In this document: positions 53,785 through 63,466 of the stretch, in pieces
How the letters are laid out: every line of letters begins with the position of its first letter
Numbering within the stretch: the stretch's first letter is position 1
Origin: Chitinophaga eiseniae
Lineage (GTDB): Bacteria; Bacteroidota; Bacteroidia; Chitinophagales; Chitinophagaceae
Assembly: GCF_012641265.1 (NCBI RefSeq)
Contig: NZ_JABAHZ010000007.1
Location: 124,001-188,000 of the forward strand
Direction of reading: 5' to 3'
DNA length: 64,000 nucleotides
The notes under the pieces: generated by a model
Databases searched by the model: none
Told to the model about the DNA's origin: nothing
Seen by the model: the letters and a program-made list of their open reading frames with translations, nothing else
Program-made: the position numbers and the translations under genes

Positions 53785-56097
53785 ATGCAATATTTACTTT
53801 CTTACAAAACGTTTTTTACCATCGCGCTGCTTTCCGGCGCTTCCGCATATGCCCAGTATAGTCCTGAAAAGCCCTATGCAGGCAAGGTAGGTGTTACCTT
53901 ATCACAGTCAGTCGTGGCAGCTGCGCCTTTTAATCCTATTGCTCCGAAAGGTGCCCCTAATATTGTTTACATCATGCTGGACGATGTTGGCTGGGGAGCC
54001 AGCAGCGCCTTTGGGGGACTGGTAGAGACGCCGGTGTTTGATAGTCTCGCTAATAACGGTTTGCGCTATACGAATTTTCATACCACAGCCATATGCAGTC
54101 CCACGCGTGCTTCCCTGTTAACCGGGCGTAATCACCACTCCGTCAATGTGCCTACGGTAATTGATGCAGCTGTTAATTTCCCGGGGCATAATGGCTATAT
54201 GCCTTTTGAGAAAGGGACTATTGCAGAAATATTAAGAGAAGATGGTTACAATACCTATGCAGTGGGTAAATGGCATGTTACGCCCAGCCCGGACCTTACG
54301 CCGGCAGGGCCTTTTAACCGATGGCCTACCGGTCGCGGTTTTGATGCCTTCTTTGGTTTTATGGGGGGAGAAACGGATCAGTATACGCCTGCACTCTGGG
54401 AAAATACCGTGAAAGTAGAACCAGACCTGCATGGCCAGCATCTCACTACAGTATTGGTAGATAAGGCTATTGCCTATATTGCTGCCCAGCATTCCGCTGC
54501 GCCGGATAAGCCTTTCTTCCTTTATTTTACTCCCGGCGCTACGCATGGGCCACACCAGGTAGATAAATCCTGGGTAGAGAAATACAAAGGAAAATTTGAT
54601 GCAGGCTGGGATGTATACCGGGAGCAGGTATTAGCCCGGCAAAAGAAACTGGGACTGGTACCTGCCAATGTAACACTGCCTCCCCGCAACCCCGGCGTGA
54701 AACCCTGGGCATCCTTGTCGCCGGTAGAGAAGAAAGTATTTGCCCGCTTCTTTGAAGTATATGCCGGCTTCTTATCCCATACCGATTATGAAGTAGGAAG
54801 ATTAATCAGTTACCTGCGCGATACCCGGCAACTGGATAATACCCTGGTAGTATTGATTATCGGGGATAATGGCGCCAGCAAGGAAGGCGGCCTTAGCGGA
54901 CATGTACATGGTATCAATGAATATATTAACGGGAACCTGTTTACCGAATCATACGACAGCAGGATTAAAGAGATAGATAGCCTGTATGATAAAATAGGCA
55001 CGCCGGAATCGGGTCCTAACTACCCGGTGGGCTGGGCGCAGGCCGCCAATACGCCTTTCCGCTACCTGAAGCAGGATGCCAACAGCGAAGGAGGTACCCG
55101 TAATCCGCTGGTCATTTTTTATCCTAAGCTGATTAAACAGGGAGGGATTCGTACACAGTATTCTCATGTGAACAGCGTTACGCCCACTGTACTGGAACTG
55201 GCGGGATTAACCGTGCCCAAAGTAATTAATGGTTATCCACAAGACAGCCTGGAAGGTATCAGTCTCGCCTATACGATTAATAATCCCACGGCAGCCGGCA
55301 GGCATCATGTGCAATACTATGAAATTGCCGGTGGGCGCAGCGTTTACAAAGATGGCTGGAAAGCGGCGGTGGCACATGAGCGGGGAACCCCCTTCAGCAA
55401 CGATAAATGGGAGCTATACAATCTTAATGAAGACTTTAACGAGCAACATGACCTGGCTGCTGCCAATCCTGCAAAGCTGAAAGAGTTGCAGGCCCTGTTT
55501 GATGAGCAGGCGCATAAGTATAAAGTATATCCTTTGCTGGGCGACAGTGCCCGCATTACGCCGGCATTACTCACCAGGGGACCGCTGGATAGCCGCCGCA
55601 GTGCCATTTTGTATCCGGGACTAACCCAGGTGCCTACACGCTCAGCGCCTTTCCTCAGCGAGCAGTCATTTATTATTAATGCCGATGTGGAGTGGAAGGA
55701 TGGCCAGGCAGAAGGCGTGTTGCTGGCCATCGGTGGCCGCTTTTCCGGGTTTACCCTTTTTGTGCAGGATGGCAGGTTGAAAGCCGTGCATAACAATAAC
55801 GGCCGCTTAACAGACCTGGCTGCCTCCCGGAAACTTACCGTTGGCAAAGCTATCCTGCGTTATGAATTGAAGTATACACCGGCGCGGCGATTAACAGATC
55901 CTGCTGGTACTGAAATACTATACATCAATGAGGAGAAAGTAGCAGAACGGGCTATTACCAAAGAAGATGCAGTGATTACACCTTATGACGAAGGGCTGGA
56001 TATAGGCAGGGATCAGGGGTCGGCCGTATCGCCGTTGTACAGATCGCCCTACACGTTTACCGGTAAGCTGAACCATGTAGAAATTATACATCCTTAA
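53785..56097 (+). CDS. Secreted sulfatase (arylsulfatase AtsA-like, formylglycine type)
   Basis: 770 aa. Signal peptide (about 1-23). The sulfatase core starts with the metal-binding YIMLDDVGWG (D66, D67) and contains the activation signature C104-S-P-T-R then LLTGR; C104 is converted to formylglycine by a maturase encoded elsewhere. Further active-site segments are visible: GKWHVTP and IIGDNGAS. A C-terminal jelly-roll-like extension (about 600-770) may bind substrate. The enzyme cleaves sulfate esters in the periplasm or outside, releasing sulfate. The operon with SusC/SusD and a polycysteine leader points to sulfur scavenging rather than only carbon use. Confidence 0.94.
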   Translation: MQYLLSYKTFFTIALLSGASAYAQYSPEKPYAGKVGVTLSQSVVAAAPFNPIAPKGAPNIVYIMLDDVGWGASSAFGGLVETPVFDSLANNGLRYTNFHTTAICSPTRASLLTGRNHHSVNVPTVIDAAVNFPGHNGYMPFEKGTIAEILREDGYNTYAVGKWHVTPSPDLTPAGPFNRWPTGRGFDAFFGFMGGETDQYTPALWENTVKVEPDLHGQHLTTVLVDKAIAYIAAQHSAAPDKPFFLYFTPGATHGPHQVDKSWVEKYKGKFDAGWDVYREQVLARQKKLGLVPANVTLPPRNPGVKPWASLSPVEKKVFARFFEVYAGFLSHTDYEVGRLISYLRDTRQLDNTLVVLIIGDNGASKEGGLSGHVHGINEYINGNLFTESYDSRIKEIDSLYDKIGTPESGPNYPVGWAQAANTPFRYLKQDANSEGGTRNPLVIFYPKLIKQGGIRTQYSHVNSVTPTVLELAGLTVPKVINGYPQDSLEGISLAYTINNPTAAGRHHVQYYEIAGGRSVYKDGWKAAVAHERGTPFSNDKWELYNLNEDFNEQHDLAAANPAKLKELQALFDEQAHKYKVYPLLGDSARITPALLTRGPLDSRRSAILYPGLTQVPTRSAPFLSEQSFIINADVEWKDGQAEGVLLAIGGRFSGFTLFVQDGRLKAVHNNNGRLTDLAASRKLTVGKAILRYELKYTPARRLTDPAGTEILYINEEKVAERAITKEDAVITPYDEGLDIGRDQGSAVSPLYRSPYTFTGKLNHVEIIHP

Positions 56098-56118
56098 CCC
56101 ATTTAAAAAAAACAATTT

Positions 56119-56241
56119 ATGACACTGGCAGATATCGTATTGATCACAAAGAAGATCGCCATCGGCATTGTTATTTTTTTGATACCGCTGATAGTAATAT
56201 CCGGCGCTATCTGGTTTGTATTTAACCTGTTAAACAATTAA
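56119..56241 (+). CDS. 40-aa single-pass membrane micropeptide
   Basis: A short ORF of 40 codons that is too small for most gene callers. It has a short polar start (MTLADIVLITKK) and one hydrophobic segment (about 13-37). Its stop codon overlaps the next start as TAATG, so it is translationally coupled to the desaturase-like gene. It lies 21 bp after the sulfatase stop. It may be a small subunit or stabiliser of the downstream membrane enzyme. No known family was recognised. Confidence 0.6.
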   Translation: MTLADIVLITKKIAIGIVIFLIPLIVISGAIWFVFNLLNN

Positions 56242-57356
56242 TGTATCACCTAAAACATTTCATTATGACAGCACCTGCAAAAACAAGCACACCCGTCATC
56301 CTGCGGGATTCGTTGGTGAGCCTGCTGCTATATGTATTACCCATTTTCCTGATGTTGCTCTCCTTTTATTTTAGTGGAAGCAAACCCTGGTTAACCACCG
56401 CAACAACACAGCTGCCTTTCCGTATGCCGGCCATCCTGGAGGCAGTATTTCAAAATCTGAAAACATGGGGCCTGCCTGCTATTATGATAGCGGTGGGTGT
56501 AGTGGAATTTTCTGTGGGGCTATATGAAAACAAGTGGACGAAGAATGAGCGAATACTTGATGTGGTATGCTTTATTCTTCCTAAAGTAGTATTAAGACCT
56601 ATGATTGCCTATTTCGGGTTGAAGCTGTTGCCCTGGGTGTTACCGCAGGCCAAAGATGCCTTTGCCTGGGTGCCTTTCTGGTGGGGATTTGCTATCATGG
56701 CCGTAGCCGACGACCTGACCCAATATTGGTATCATCGTTTGCATCACCAGTTGCCCATCCTGTGGCGTTTTCACCGTACGCATCATTCTGCGCCCTATAT
56801 GGGAATGGCGATGGCCAGCAGGCAGAATATTATTTACACGGCCTTCTTTTCCCAGATATACCTCACGGTAGCGCTTACCTATCTTGGTTTGGGGTATCCG
56901 GCGCTCTTTGTGGGAGGTATCAAATCTTTAATCACAACCGGCGCACATAGCAGTATCAAATGGGATAAGCCATTTTACACCATCAAGTGGTTGAAGCCTA
57001 TAGGCTGGGTAATGGAACGGCTCATATCTACCCCGGCCACCCACCATGCACACCATGCCGATACCACCGATGATGGCATCGGATACTATAAGGGGAATTT
57101 TGGAAACATGTTTTTTATCTGGGATGTTATTTTTGGAACCGGTATTATCACCCGGCAGTATCCAAAGGCTTACGGATTAAAGCATTACAAGGAGGAAGAA
57201 TGGTATGCGCAGCTGTTGTGGCCTATTTTCAAATCGAAGAAAGAAGGTAGTGAGCTGGCCGCAGATGGGCCTATGGTAGGGGATGAAGTAGTGGCGCCGC
57301 TGCCGGTTACTCCACCCAAAGCTGCCCCGGTGGCAGTGCCGGCGCAGGCGATATAA
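56241..57356 (+). CDS. Sterol desaturase/fatty acid hydroxylase superfamily protein
   Basis: 371 aa with about five membrane segments. The di-iron histidine clusters of the superfamily are visible: HRLHH (about 167-171), HRTHH (about 180-184) and the C-terminal HHAHH (about 270-275). Such enzymes oxidise C-H bonds of lipids or sterols using O2. The start at 56241 overlaps the preceding stop (TAATG); a second ATG at 56265 is possible. A Pro/Ala-rich C-terminal tail is unusual. Linkage to a sulfatase suggests the operon handles a sulfated lipid or steroid, but this is inference. Confidence 0.88.
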   Translation: MYHLKHFIMTAPAKTSTPVILRDSLVSLLLYVLPIFLMLLSFYFSGSKPWLTTATTQLPFRMPAILEAVFQNLKTWGLPAIMIAVGVVEFSVGLYENKWTKNERILDVVCFILPKVVLRPMIAYFGLKLLPWVLPQAKDAFAWVPFWWGFAIMAVADDLTQYWYHRLHHQLPILWRFHRTHHSAPYMGMAMASRQNIIYTAFFSQIYLTVALTYLGLGYPALFVGGIKSLITTGAHSSIKWDKPFYTIKWLKPIGWVMERLISTPATHHAHHADTTDDGIGYYKGNFGNMFFIWDVIFGTGIITRQYPKAYGLKHYKEEEWYAQLLWPIFKSKKEGSELAADGPMVGDEVVAPLPVTPPKAAPVAVPAQAI

Positions 57357-57364
57357 AAATAAGG

Positions 57365-57399
57365 AGGGCTGACCAGTGCATAATTCTCTGATCAGCCCT
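57365..57399. terminator. Terminator of the sulfatase operon
   Basis: AGGGCTGA (57365-57372) pairs with TCAGCCCT (57392-57399), followed by a T-rich tract. It is shared with the convergent FAD oxidoreductase gene. Confidence 0.75.
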
Positions 57400-57404
57400 T
57401 GTTT

Positions 57405-59006
57405 TTATTTTTTCTCTTCATGATATTCCTGCTCTGTATTGATAGACCAGATATTGTTTTTGGTAACAATACCCTCTGTGATGTTGTCTACCGCCACCAT
57501 GGCGGTAAGCATGGAGTGGTCGGAGTTGTTATATTTATGCATACCATTGCGGCCCACCAGGAAAAGGTTTTCGAAGGCGTCGATATATGTTTTTAACTCC
57601 TCAAACCGGGCGTAGGTACCCCAATAGGCCGGGTAAGTTTTTTCCATGCGCAGTACGGTGGCATCCAGCACATCGGAAGGCTGGGCCAGACCTATCTTAC
57701 ACAGTTCATTGATAGCGGTCTGGCGGATAGCGTCGTCTGTCAGTTCCCAGAAATCATCGCCTTTATTACAGAAGTATTCCATTCCGACCCAGGTGGTATC
57801 CGGATCTTTTACCATATAGGGGCTCCAGTTGTTGAAGAGCTGGAGGCGTCCTACTTTAACGTCTTTTTCCTGTATATAAATCCAGGTATCTTTTAAGGTG
57901 ATGGGTTTGTGTTCTTTCGTTTTCTTATCCTCGAAGCTCAGGTTTTTTAGCAGGATACCAATGGTGATAAAGTCGCGGTAATGTAGGCCTGCGGCTATTT
58001 CCTGTACATTAGCCGGAACATCTGCTTCCAGGTCGGCTACCAGTTCCTTGATGGGCATGGTAGAAAAAAAATAATCGCCTTCCAGGGTGACGACTTCGCC
58101 GGTGGTGCGGTCCAGCGCTTCAATAGCGGTTATCTGGTTGCCGGAAGTGTGGATTTTTCTGACATCGTGCTGCATTAATACGGTGCCGCCTTTGTTGATC
58201 ACCTGGTGTGCCACCTCTTCCCAAAGCTGGCCGGGGCCATGTTTAGGGTATAGGAATTGTTCGATCAGGCTGGTTTCTACATTTTTCTGTTTGAGGTCTT
58301 TCGGCTTGCCGGCTTCTACAGCAGATTTTACTGCGTGTGCAATGGCTTTGCCGATGGAAATTCCTTTAATTCTTTGTGCGCCCCATTCGGCCGAGATAGC
58401 TTTACAGGAAACGCCCCATACTTTTTCCGTATAGTCTTTAAAGAAGAGGTGGTACAAGGTTTTACCAAAGCGGTTGATCATAAAATCTTCCAGGGTGCTT
58501 TCATCTTTCCGCTGGAAGATCTGTGCCCACAGATAAGATACCATGATGCTGATGGTGGTAGTGAAACCCAGCTTACGCAGCGTATCTACCGATAGTTGTA
58601 TAGGGTAGGTAAAGAATTTATGCATGAAGTAAATGCGCGACAGGCGTTTTCTTACCAGCATGATCAGGTCAGGATTGGGCGCTACCAGTGTATCAGTACT
58701 GTGGTTATTTCGCGGGGATTTTATTTCCCTTGTTTTCTGTTGATAGCTGATAGAAAATATTTCTGCGGCTTCTTTATCCAGTGGCATCATGTTCATCCAC
58801 CAATCCATTACGCGGTCTGATTTTGAGAAGAAACGGTGGCCGCCAATGTCGATGCGATTGCCTTTATAATTGACTGTTTTGGAGATACCTCCTATGTCGG
58901 TACTTTTTTCGAGTACTACCGGGATGATGCTGGTACGTTGTAATAGTTCATAGGCAGCGGTCAACCCTGCCGGGCCAGCGCCAATGATGATAGCTTTCTT
59001 TTGCAT
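57405..59006 (-). CDS. NAD(P)/FAD-dependent amine-oxidase-like oxidoreductase
   Basis: 533 aa from the ATG at 59006, where the family start lies ([22 protein letters not shown], the FAD-binding Rossmann motif). Further motifs are [25 protein letters not shown] and a C-terminal FAD segment [20 protein letters not shown]. It resembles protoporphyrinogen-oxidase/UDP-galactopyranose-mutase-like flavoproteins often found in polysaccharide loci. The substrate is unknown. It is a single gene convergent with the sulfatase operon. Confidence 0.85.
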   Translation of the reverse strand: MQKKAIIIGAGPAGLTAAYELLQRTSIIPVVLEKSTDIGGISKTVNYKGNRIDIGGHRFFSKSDRVMDWWMNMMPLDKEAAEIFSISYQQKTREIKSPRNNHSTDTLVAPNPDLIMLVRKRLSRIYFMHKFFTYPIQLSVDTLRKLGFTTTISIMVSYLWAQIFQRKDESTLEDFMINRFGKTLYHLFFKDYTEKVWGVSCKAISAEWGAQRIKGISIGKAIAHAVKSAVEAGKPKDLKQKNVETSLIEQFLYPKHGPGQLWEEVAHQVINKGGTVLMQHDVRKIHTSGNQITAIEALDRTTGEVVTLEGDYFFSTMPIKELVADLEADVPANVQEIAAGLHYRDFITIGILLKNLSFEDKKTKEHKPITLKDTWIYIQEKDVKVGRLQLFNNWSPYMVKDPDTTWVGMEYFCNKGDDFWELTDDAIRQTAINELCKIGLAQPSDVLDATVLRMEKTYPAYWGTYARFEELKTYIDAFENLFLVGRNGMHKYNNSDHSMLTAMVAVDNITEGIVTKNNIWSINTEQEYHEEKK

Positions 59007-59292
59007 GAGCGAATGAGGTTGTTGAGTAAATGGTTTCTGAGGTGAGCTGATATAGCGCTTATTGGTCTGGTATGTTGTGTCGGAGCGGCATTCCCCGCAC
59101 ATGAAAATGATGGAACCTTTTGAACGATGGCATAGCAAAACGGTTTTACGCAGGTATTACCGGCAATAGCAACACCTGTTTTGAGGGTTTATATGATAAA
59201 GGGTTAGCAGCAGAAAGTGAGGGCTGCCTGCACTATACAATGATAGGATTAGTTACTGAATTGCGATAGCAGCCGCATTGCAAGCGGGGAAA

Positions 59293-60141
59293 CTAGAAGT
59301 TCCATTTGTAAAAATAGATCGGTGCATTTTTTCCTTCACTGATGGTAACGTAGCCATCATTCCCGGGTGTGATGGTAATGCCTTCGCCTTGTTTTTCTTC
59401 GATATAGGGAAGCTCTTTGGCAGGTTGCGCCATCGCTTCTTCCACCGTTTCATTGCTGTTGCGGTGCCAGTAGTAAATATGGGTCAACGTTTTTATCACA
59501 ATATGGTGACCGTCTTTAGAAATATCTCCAGAGGTAACCCAGGTATAGGGGAGCTTTATCAACTTTTCCAGCACCACTTTATCGCCATCTTTAAAGAGGG
59601 TGGAACCGGCTTTATAGAGACTAACTTCTTTTTCTCTTTTACTGATAATATAGATTTGTTTATTGATAGGGTCTATCAGCAACGATTCTGCATCCCGCGG
59701 GCCGTTGGGATATTTGAGCGTTAGTATATCTGGTGTAACGCTTGTTTTTTCTTCCGGTAATTTTTCAGGTTCCGGGAAACGGTAAATGCGGATATGTTTC
59801 CGGATACCGGCGTTGTCGCCAATATCTCCAACATATACATAATGCTTGCCTTTTACCGGGCCGGCGCCTTCTGCAATATCTTCCCAGTCGCGGTTACTCA
59901 CCCCTTCCAGCTTAATGGTACTGATTAGCGCAGCTTTACTGTTGAGCAGGTATACTTCTGGTTTGTTGCCACTGTCGTTATGTGTCCAGTAGCAGCCTTT
60001 CAGCGGCACGCTGGATGCAATGCCCGAGGCCTCCTTTATTTTGTCGGTGGTCAGTTGCCCGAGCACCACTGGTGGCGCGGTCTGCGCAATTACGGCGGTA
60101 GATAAAAGTCCTGTCAGCAGTAGCAATATGAGTAAACGCAT
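59293..60141 (-). CDS. Secreted propeller-like protein of unknown function
   Basis: 282 aa. Signal peptide (about 1-19, ending VIAQ). The body has repeated beta-rich blades (KEASGIASSVPLKGCYWTHND; RDWEDIAEG; VYVGDIGDN; RDAESLLIDPINKQIYIISKRE; GEGITITPGNDGYVTISEG) typical of a beta-propeller related to phytase-like or SMP-30-like proteins. No catalytic function can be assigned. It diverges from the second SusC gene 119 bp away and could be co-regulated with it. Confidence 0.7.
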   Translation of the reverse strand: MRLLILLLLTGLLSTAVIAQTAPPVVLGQLTTDKIKEASGIASSVPLKGCYWTHNDSGNKPEVYLLNSKAALISTIKLEGVSNRDWEDIAEGAGPVKGKHYVYVGDIGDNAGIRKHIRIYRFPEPEKLPEEKTSVTPDILTLKYPNGPRDAESLLIDPINKQIYIISKREKEVSLYKAGSTLFKDGDKVVLEKLIKLPYTWVTSGDISKDGHHIVIKTLTHIYYWHRNSNETVEEAMAQPAKELPYIEEKQGEGITITPGNDGYVTISEGKNAPIYFYKWNF

Positions 60142-60260
60142 ATGTTAATTTACGGAATTTATACAGGATAGCAGCTGGCATTTTATACCTATTGACATTC
60201 CCCAATTATTATTCTATTTTGTAGAACATAATATTTCACCAAGATCTAACCCGCTTATTC

Positions 60261-63200
60261 ATGAAAAAACTATTCACTATCCTATTAGTGTGCTGTACTG
60301 TTTCCCTGATGTCTGTAGCCCAATCCCACCTTCTTACCGGTAAGGTTACAGGCGAAAAAGGGGAGGGCTTGCCCGGCGTAAGCGTACAGATTAAGAACAC
60401 TAATAAAGGCACGTCTACAGATCCGGAAGGCCGATACCAGCTGGATGCCGGGAAAAATGAGGTCATACTTATTTTCCGGTTGGTAGGGTACCTCACTACT
60501 GAAATCGGTACCTCGGGAAAAAGCAGTATTGATGTGGTATTAAGGCAGGATACCCATAACCTGGACCAGGTGGTGGTTACCGCCCTGGGCATCTCCCGGA
60601 AGGAAAGAGCCGTAGGCTATTCGGTACAGGAGGTAAAAGGCAGCAACCTTACGCTGACCAAAGAGCAGAATGTACTGGGCTCCTTGTCGGGTAAAATAGC
60701 CGGTGTACAGGTAGTGGGCGCGTCGGGCGCCAGTATGGGAGGTACGCAGAAAATTAAGCTCCGGGGTATCAACTCCATTAATGGCCAGGAAGAGCCGTTA
60801 ATTGTGGTGGATGGTACGCCTGTGAGCAATAACAACTTCGCGGGCAGGAATGGCCCCGATCTGGGTAACCTGGCCCAGGATATTAACCCGGAGGATATTG
60901 AGTCTGTGAACGTGCTGAAAGGCCCCGCTGCTTCTGCCTTATATGGACTAAGAGGACAATACGGCGTGATCCTGATCACCACCCGGCAGGGTAGCCGTAA
61001 GGGAAGTAAGAAGGTAATGGTGGATGTTAACTCCGCCTTCTCCATAGAAAAAGCGGGTAACTTTATGCCGCTGCAAAATATCTATGGCGCCGGTAGCAGC
61101 CAAAAGTTTAGTACCATTACCGTAAACGGGCAAACGCAGTTGCTGGCATCCGGCACCGATGAAAGCTGGGGTCCTAAGATGGATGGTACGCCGGTGCGCC
61201 AGATGTACAGTTTTTACCCCGCCGATCCCGACTATGGGAAGTTAACGCCCTTCAGTCCACATCCTGACAATGTAAAGGATTATTTTGTAACCGGTACCAC
61301 CTTCAATAACAACGTCAGTATGTCGGGAGGTGGCGAAAACACTACGTTTCGCCTGTCGTTTAATCATACGGATATAAAAGGAATAGAACCTAATACTTAT
61401 CTCAAAAGAAATAACCTGGGGTTTAACGGCTCGCTCAACCTGAATACCAAAGTAACGGTATCTACCAGTTTTAATTACGCCAATAATAAAGGGCAACGCC
61501 CGGCGCAGGGCTACTACAACGGTTCCCGTAACTTTTACCAGTGGTTCGAACGTTCGCTGGATATGAAGAAGCTACGGCAGTATAAATACCCGGACGGTAC
61601 TTTTTATCACTGGAATCATGAAGATGTAGATGACCCGGATTTCCTGAAGAAGCCTGGCAGCGATTGGAATAACCCTTACTTCGAAGCTTATGAAAACCTG
61701 AACGAGGATGGGCGCGATCGCTTCTTTGGCAATATAGGTCTTACTTACGACGTATTGCCCGGCCTGAAGGTAAGCGGTGCGGTAAGGGCGGATATGTTTA
61801 CCCAAAGTATCAACCAGCGGAAAGCCTATGGCGGAAGGGATCTTAATGAATATTATGAGGCCAAATTTGAGAATAAGGAGATGAACTATGAAGTGTTGGC
61901 ACAGTATAATAAAACATTTGACAAGTGGAGCCTGAACGCCAATCTCGGCGCCAACTTGCTTACCCAGCGTTATACCGGTATCATGGGAAGAACCCAGGGC
62001 GGTTTATCTGTGGTAAATTTCTACAACCTTTCTGCCTCCATCGACCGCCCGGACGTATCTAATTACCTGCGGAGAAAGGAGGTACGCAGCGAGTATGCAG
62101 CCGTTTCGCTGGGGTATGATAATATCTATTACCTGGATGCTACCATCCGTAATGATATTTCTTCTGCCCTTCCAGCAAATCATAACTCTTATTGGTATCC
62201 TTCTGTATCATTGAGCGTAGTATTCAGTGAGCTGTTGAAGTGGGAACCGCTTTCCTATGGCAAGTTCCGCATAGGTTTTGCTAAAGCCGGTTCCGACCTG
62301 GATCCTTACCAGATTTACGAATCCTATTTACTGGAGGCGCCTTACAAAGGACGTGATAATAGTCCTTACCTGCCTATGCACTTGCCTTCAACGCTTAATA
62401 ACAATGAGATACGGCCTTCGCTGGGCAACTCATTCGAAACAGGGGTGGACCTGAAGATGCTGAAGAACCGGGTAGGATTGGCTTTTACCTGGTATAACCA
62501 ACAGAATATCGACCAGGTACTCAGTATCCCGGTATCGGGTGCTATCGGTTATGTGAGTACAGTGATCAATGCAGGTAATATCCAGAACCAGGGCGTGGAG
62601 TTGAGTCTGAATGCCACCCCTGTACAAACAAAGGTGTTCAACTGGTCATCTGTATTGAATTTCAGCCGGAACCGGAGCCTGATAAAGAAATTGTATCCCG
62701 GGTTAAACACCCTGCAGCTGGATGCCAACACGTATTCCCGCGTGAGCGTTTACCTGAATGCCGATGTGAATGCGGCCTTTGGCACCCTGGTGGGCAATGC
62801 GTATCAGCGTGATCCTAAAACCGGTAAGATCCTGCTGGATGCCGCCAATTTGCCCATGTTTAAGGAGAACCACAATTTTGGTAGTGTAGTACCTGATTTC
62901 ACTGGCGGATGGCAGAATACTTTCCGCATAGGGCACTTTGATTTGTCGGCCATGGTTGACTTTCAATCCGGCGGTAAATTTTTCAGCTGGACAAAAATGC
63001 TGAGTGTAAAATCGGGCCAGGCGCCGGAAACGGCTGCCATGAATGATCGTGGCAAGAATGTGCGTGATCCGCTGGCAGATGGGGGCGGTGTAAAAGTGAA
63101 CGGTATTTCCAGCGTTACCGGGCAGGAAGTCACCGCTTACGTGGATGCCAAATCCTATTATCGTACTACGCTGGGTACCTCGATATATGAAGAATGGTTG

Positions 63201-63455
63201 TATGATGCGAGTTATATTAAGCTGAGAGAAGTGCGTGTAGGCTATACGTTTACCCGGGAAGCACATCGCCGCATGCCGTTTAATAGCATCAATGTAGCAT
63301 TGATAGCCCGCAACCCGGTGATGATATATCAACAGGCGCCTAAAGGATTGGATCCTTCAGAACTATCTACCGGCAGGTCTTCTATCAGCTGGCTGGAAAC
63401 AGGGCAGCTGGCGTCTACCCGGTCATTTGGTATTAACCTGAATATTTCCCTGTAA
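60261..63455 (+). CDS. SusC/RagA-family TonB-dependent transporter (second locus)
   Basis: 1064 aa. Signal peptide (about 1-20), a carboxypeptidase-D-like domain (LLTGKVTGEKGEGLPGVSVQIKN without the final N is the core), plug (VNVLKGPAASALYGLRGQYGV) and barrel ending SFGINLNISL. It is only distantly similar to the SusC at 49027, so it serves a different substrate. The leader is short, with no polycysteine ORF. It forms a pair with the SusD-like gene 12 bp downstream. Confidence 0.95.
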   Translation: MKKLFTILLVCCTVSLMSVAQSHLLTGKVTGEKGEGLPGVSVQIKNTNKGTSTDPEGRYQLDAGKNEVILIFRLVGYLTTEIGTSGKSSIDVVLRQDTHNLDQVVVTALGISRKERAVGYSVQEVKGSNLTLTKEQNVLGSLSGKIAGVQVVGASGASMGGTQKIKLRGINSINGQEEPLIVVDGTPVSNNNFAGRNGPDLGNLAQDINPEDIESVNVLKGPAASALYGLRGQYGVILITTRQGSRKGSKKVMVDVNSAFSIEKAGNFMPLQNIYGAGSSQKFSTITVNGQTQLLASGTDESWGPKMDGTPVRQMYSFYPADPDYGKLTPFSPHPDNVKDYFVTGTTFNNNVSMSGGGENTTFRLSFNHTDIKGIEPNTYLKRNNLGFNGSLNLNTKVTVSTSFNYANNKGQRPAQGYYNGSRNFYQWFERSLDMKKLRQYKYPDGTFYHWNHEDVDDPDFLKKPGSDWNNPYFEAYENLNEDGRDRFFGNIGLTYDVLPGLKVSGAVRADMFTQSINQRKAYGGRDLNEYYEAKFENKEMNYEVLAQYNKTFDKWSLNANLGANLLTQRYTGIMGRTQGGLSVVNFYNLSASIDRPDVSNYLRRKEVRSEYAAVSLGYDNIYYLDATIRNDISSALPANHNSYWYPSVSLSVVFSELLKWEPLSYGKFRIGFAKAGSDLDPYQIYESYLLEAPYKGRDNSPYLPMHLPSTLNNNEIRPSLGNSFETGVDLKMLKNRVGLAFTWYNQQNIDQVLSIPVSGAIGYVSTVINAGNIQNQGVELSLNATPVQTKVFNWSSVLNFSRNRSLIKKLYPGLNTLQLDANTYSRVSVYLNADVNAAFGTLVGNAYQRDPKTGKILLDAANLPMFKENHNFGSVVPDFTGGWQNTFRIGHFDLSAMVDFQSGGKFFSWTKMLSVKSGQAPETAAMNDRGKNVRDPLADGGGVKVNGISSVTGQEVTAYVDAKSYYRTTLGTSIYEEWLYDASYIKLREVRVGYTFTREAHRRMPFNSINVALIARNPVMIYQQAPKGLDPSELSTGRSSISWLETGQLASTRSFGINLNISL

Positions 63456-63466
63456 ACCCGATCATC

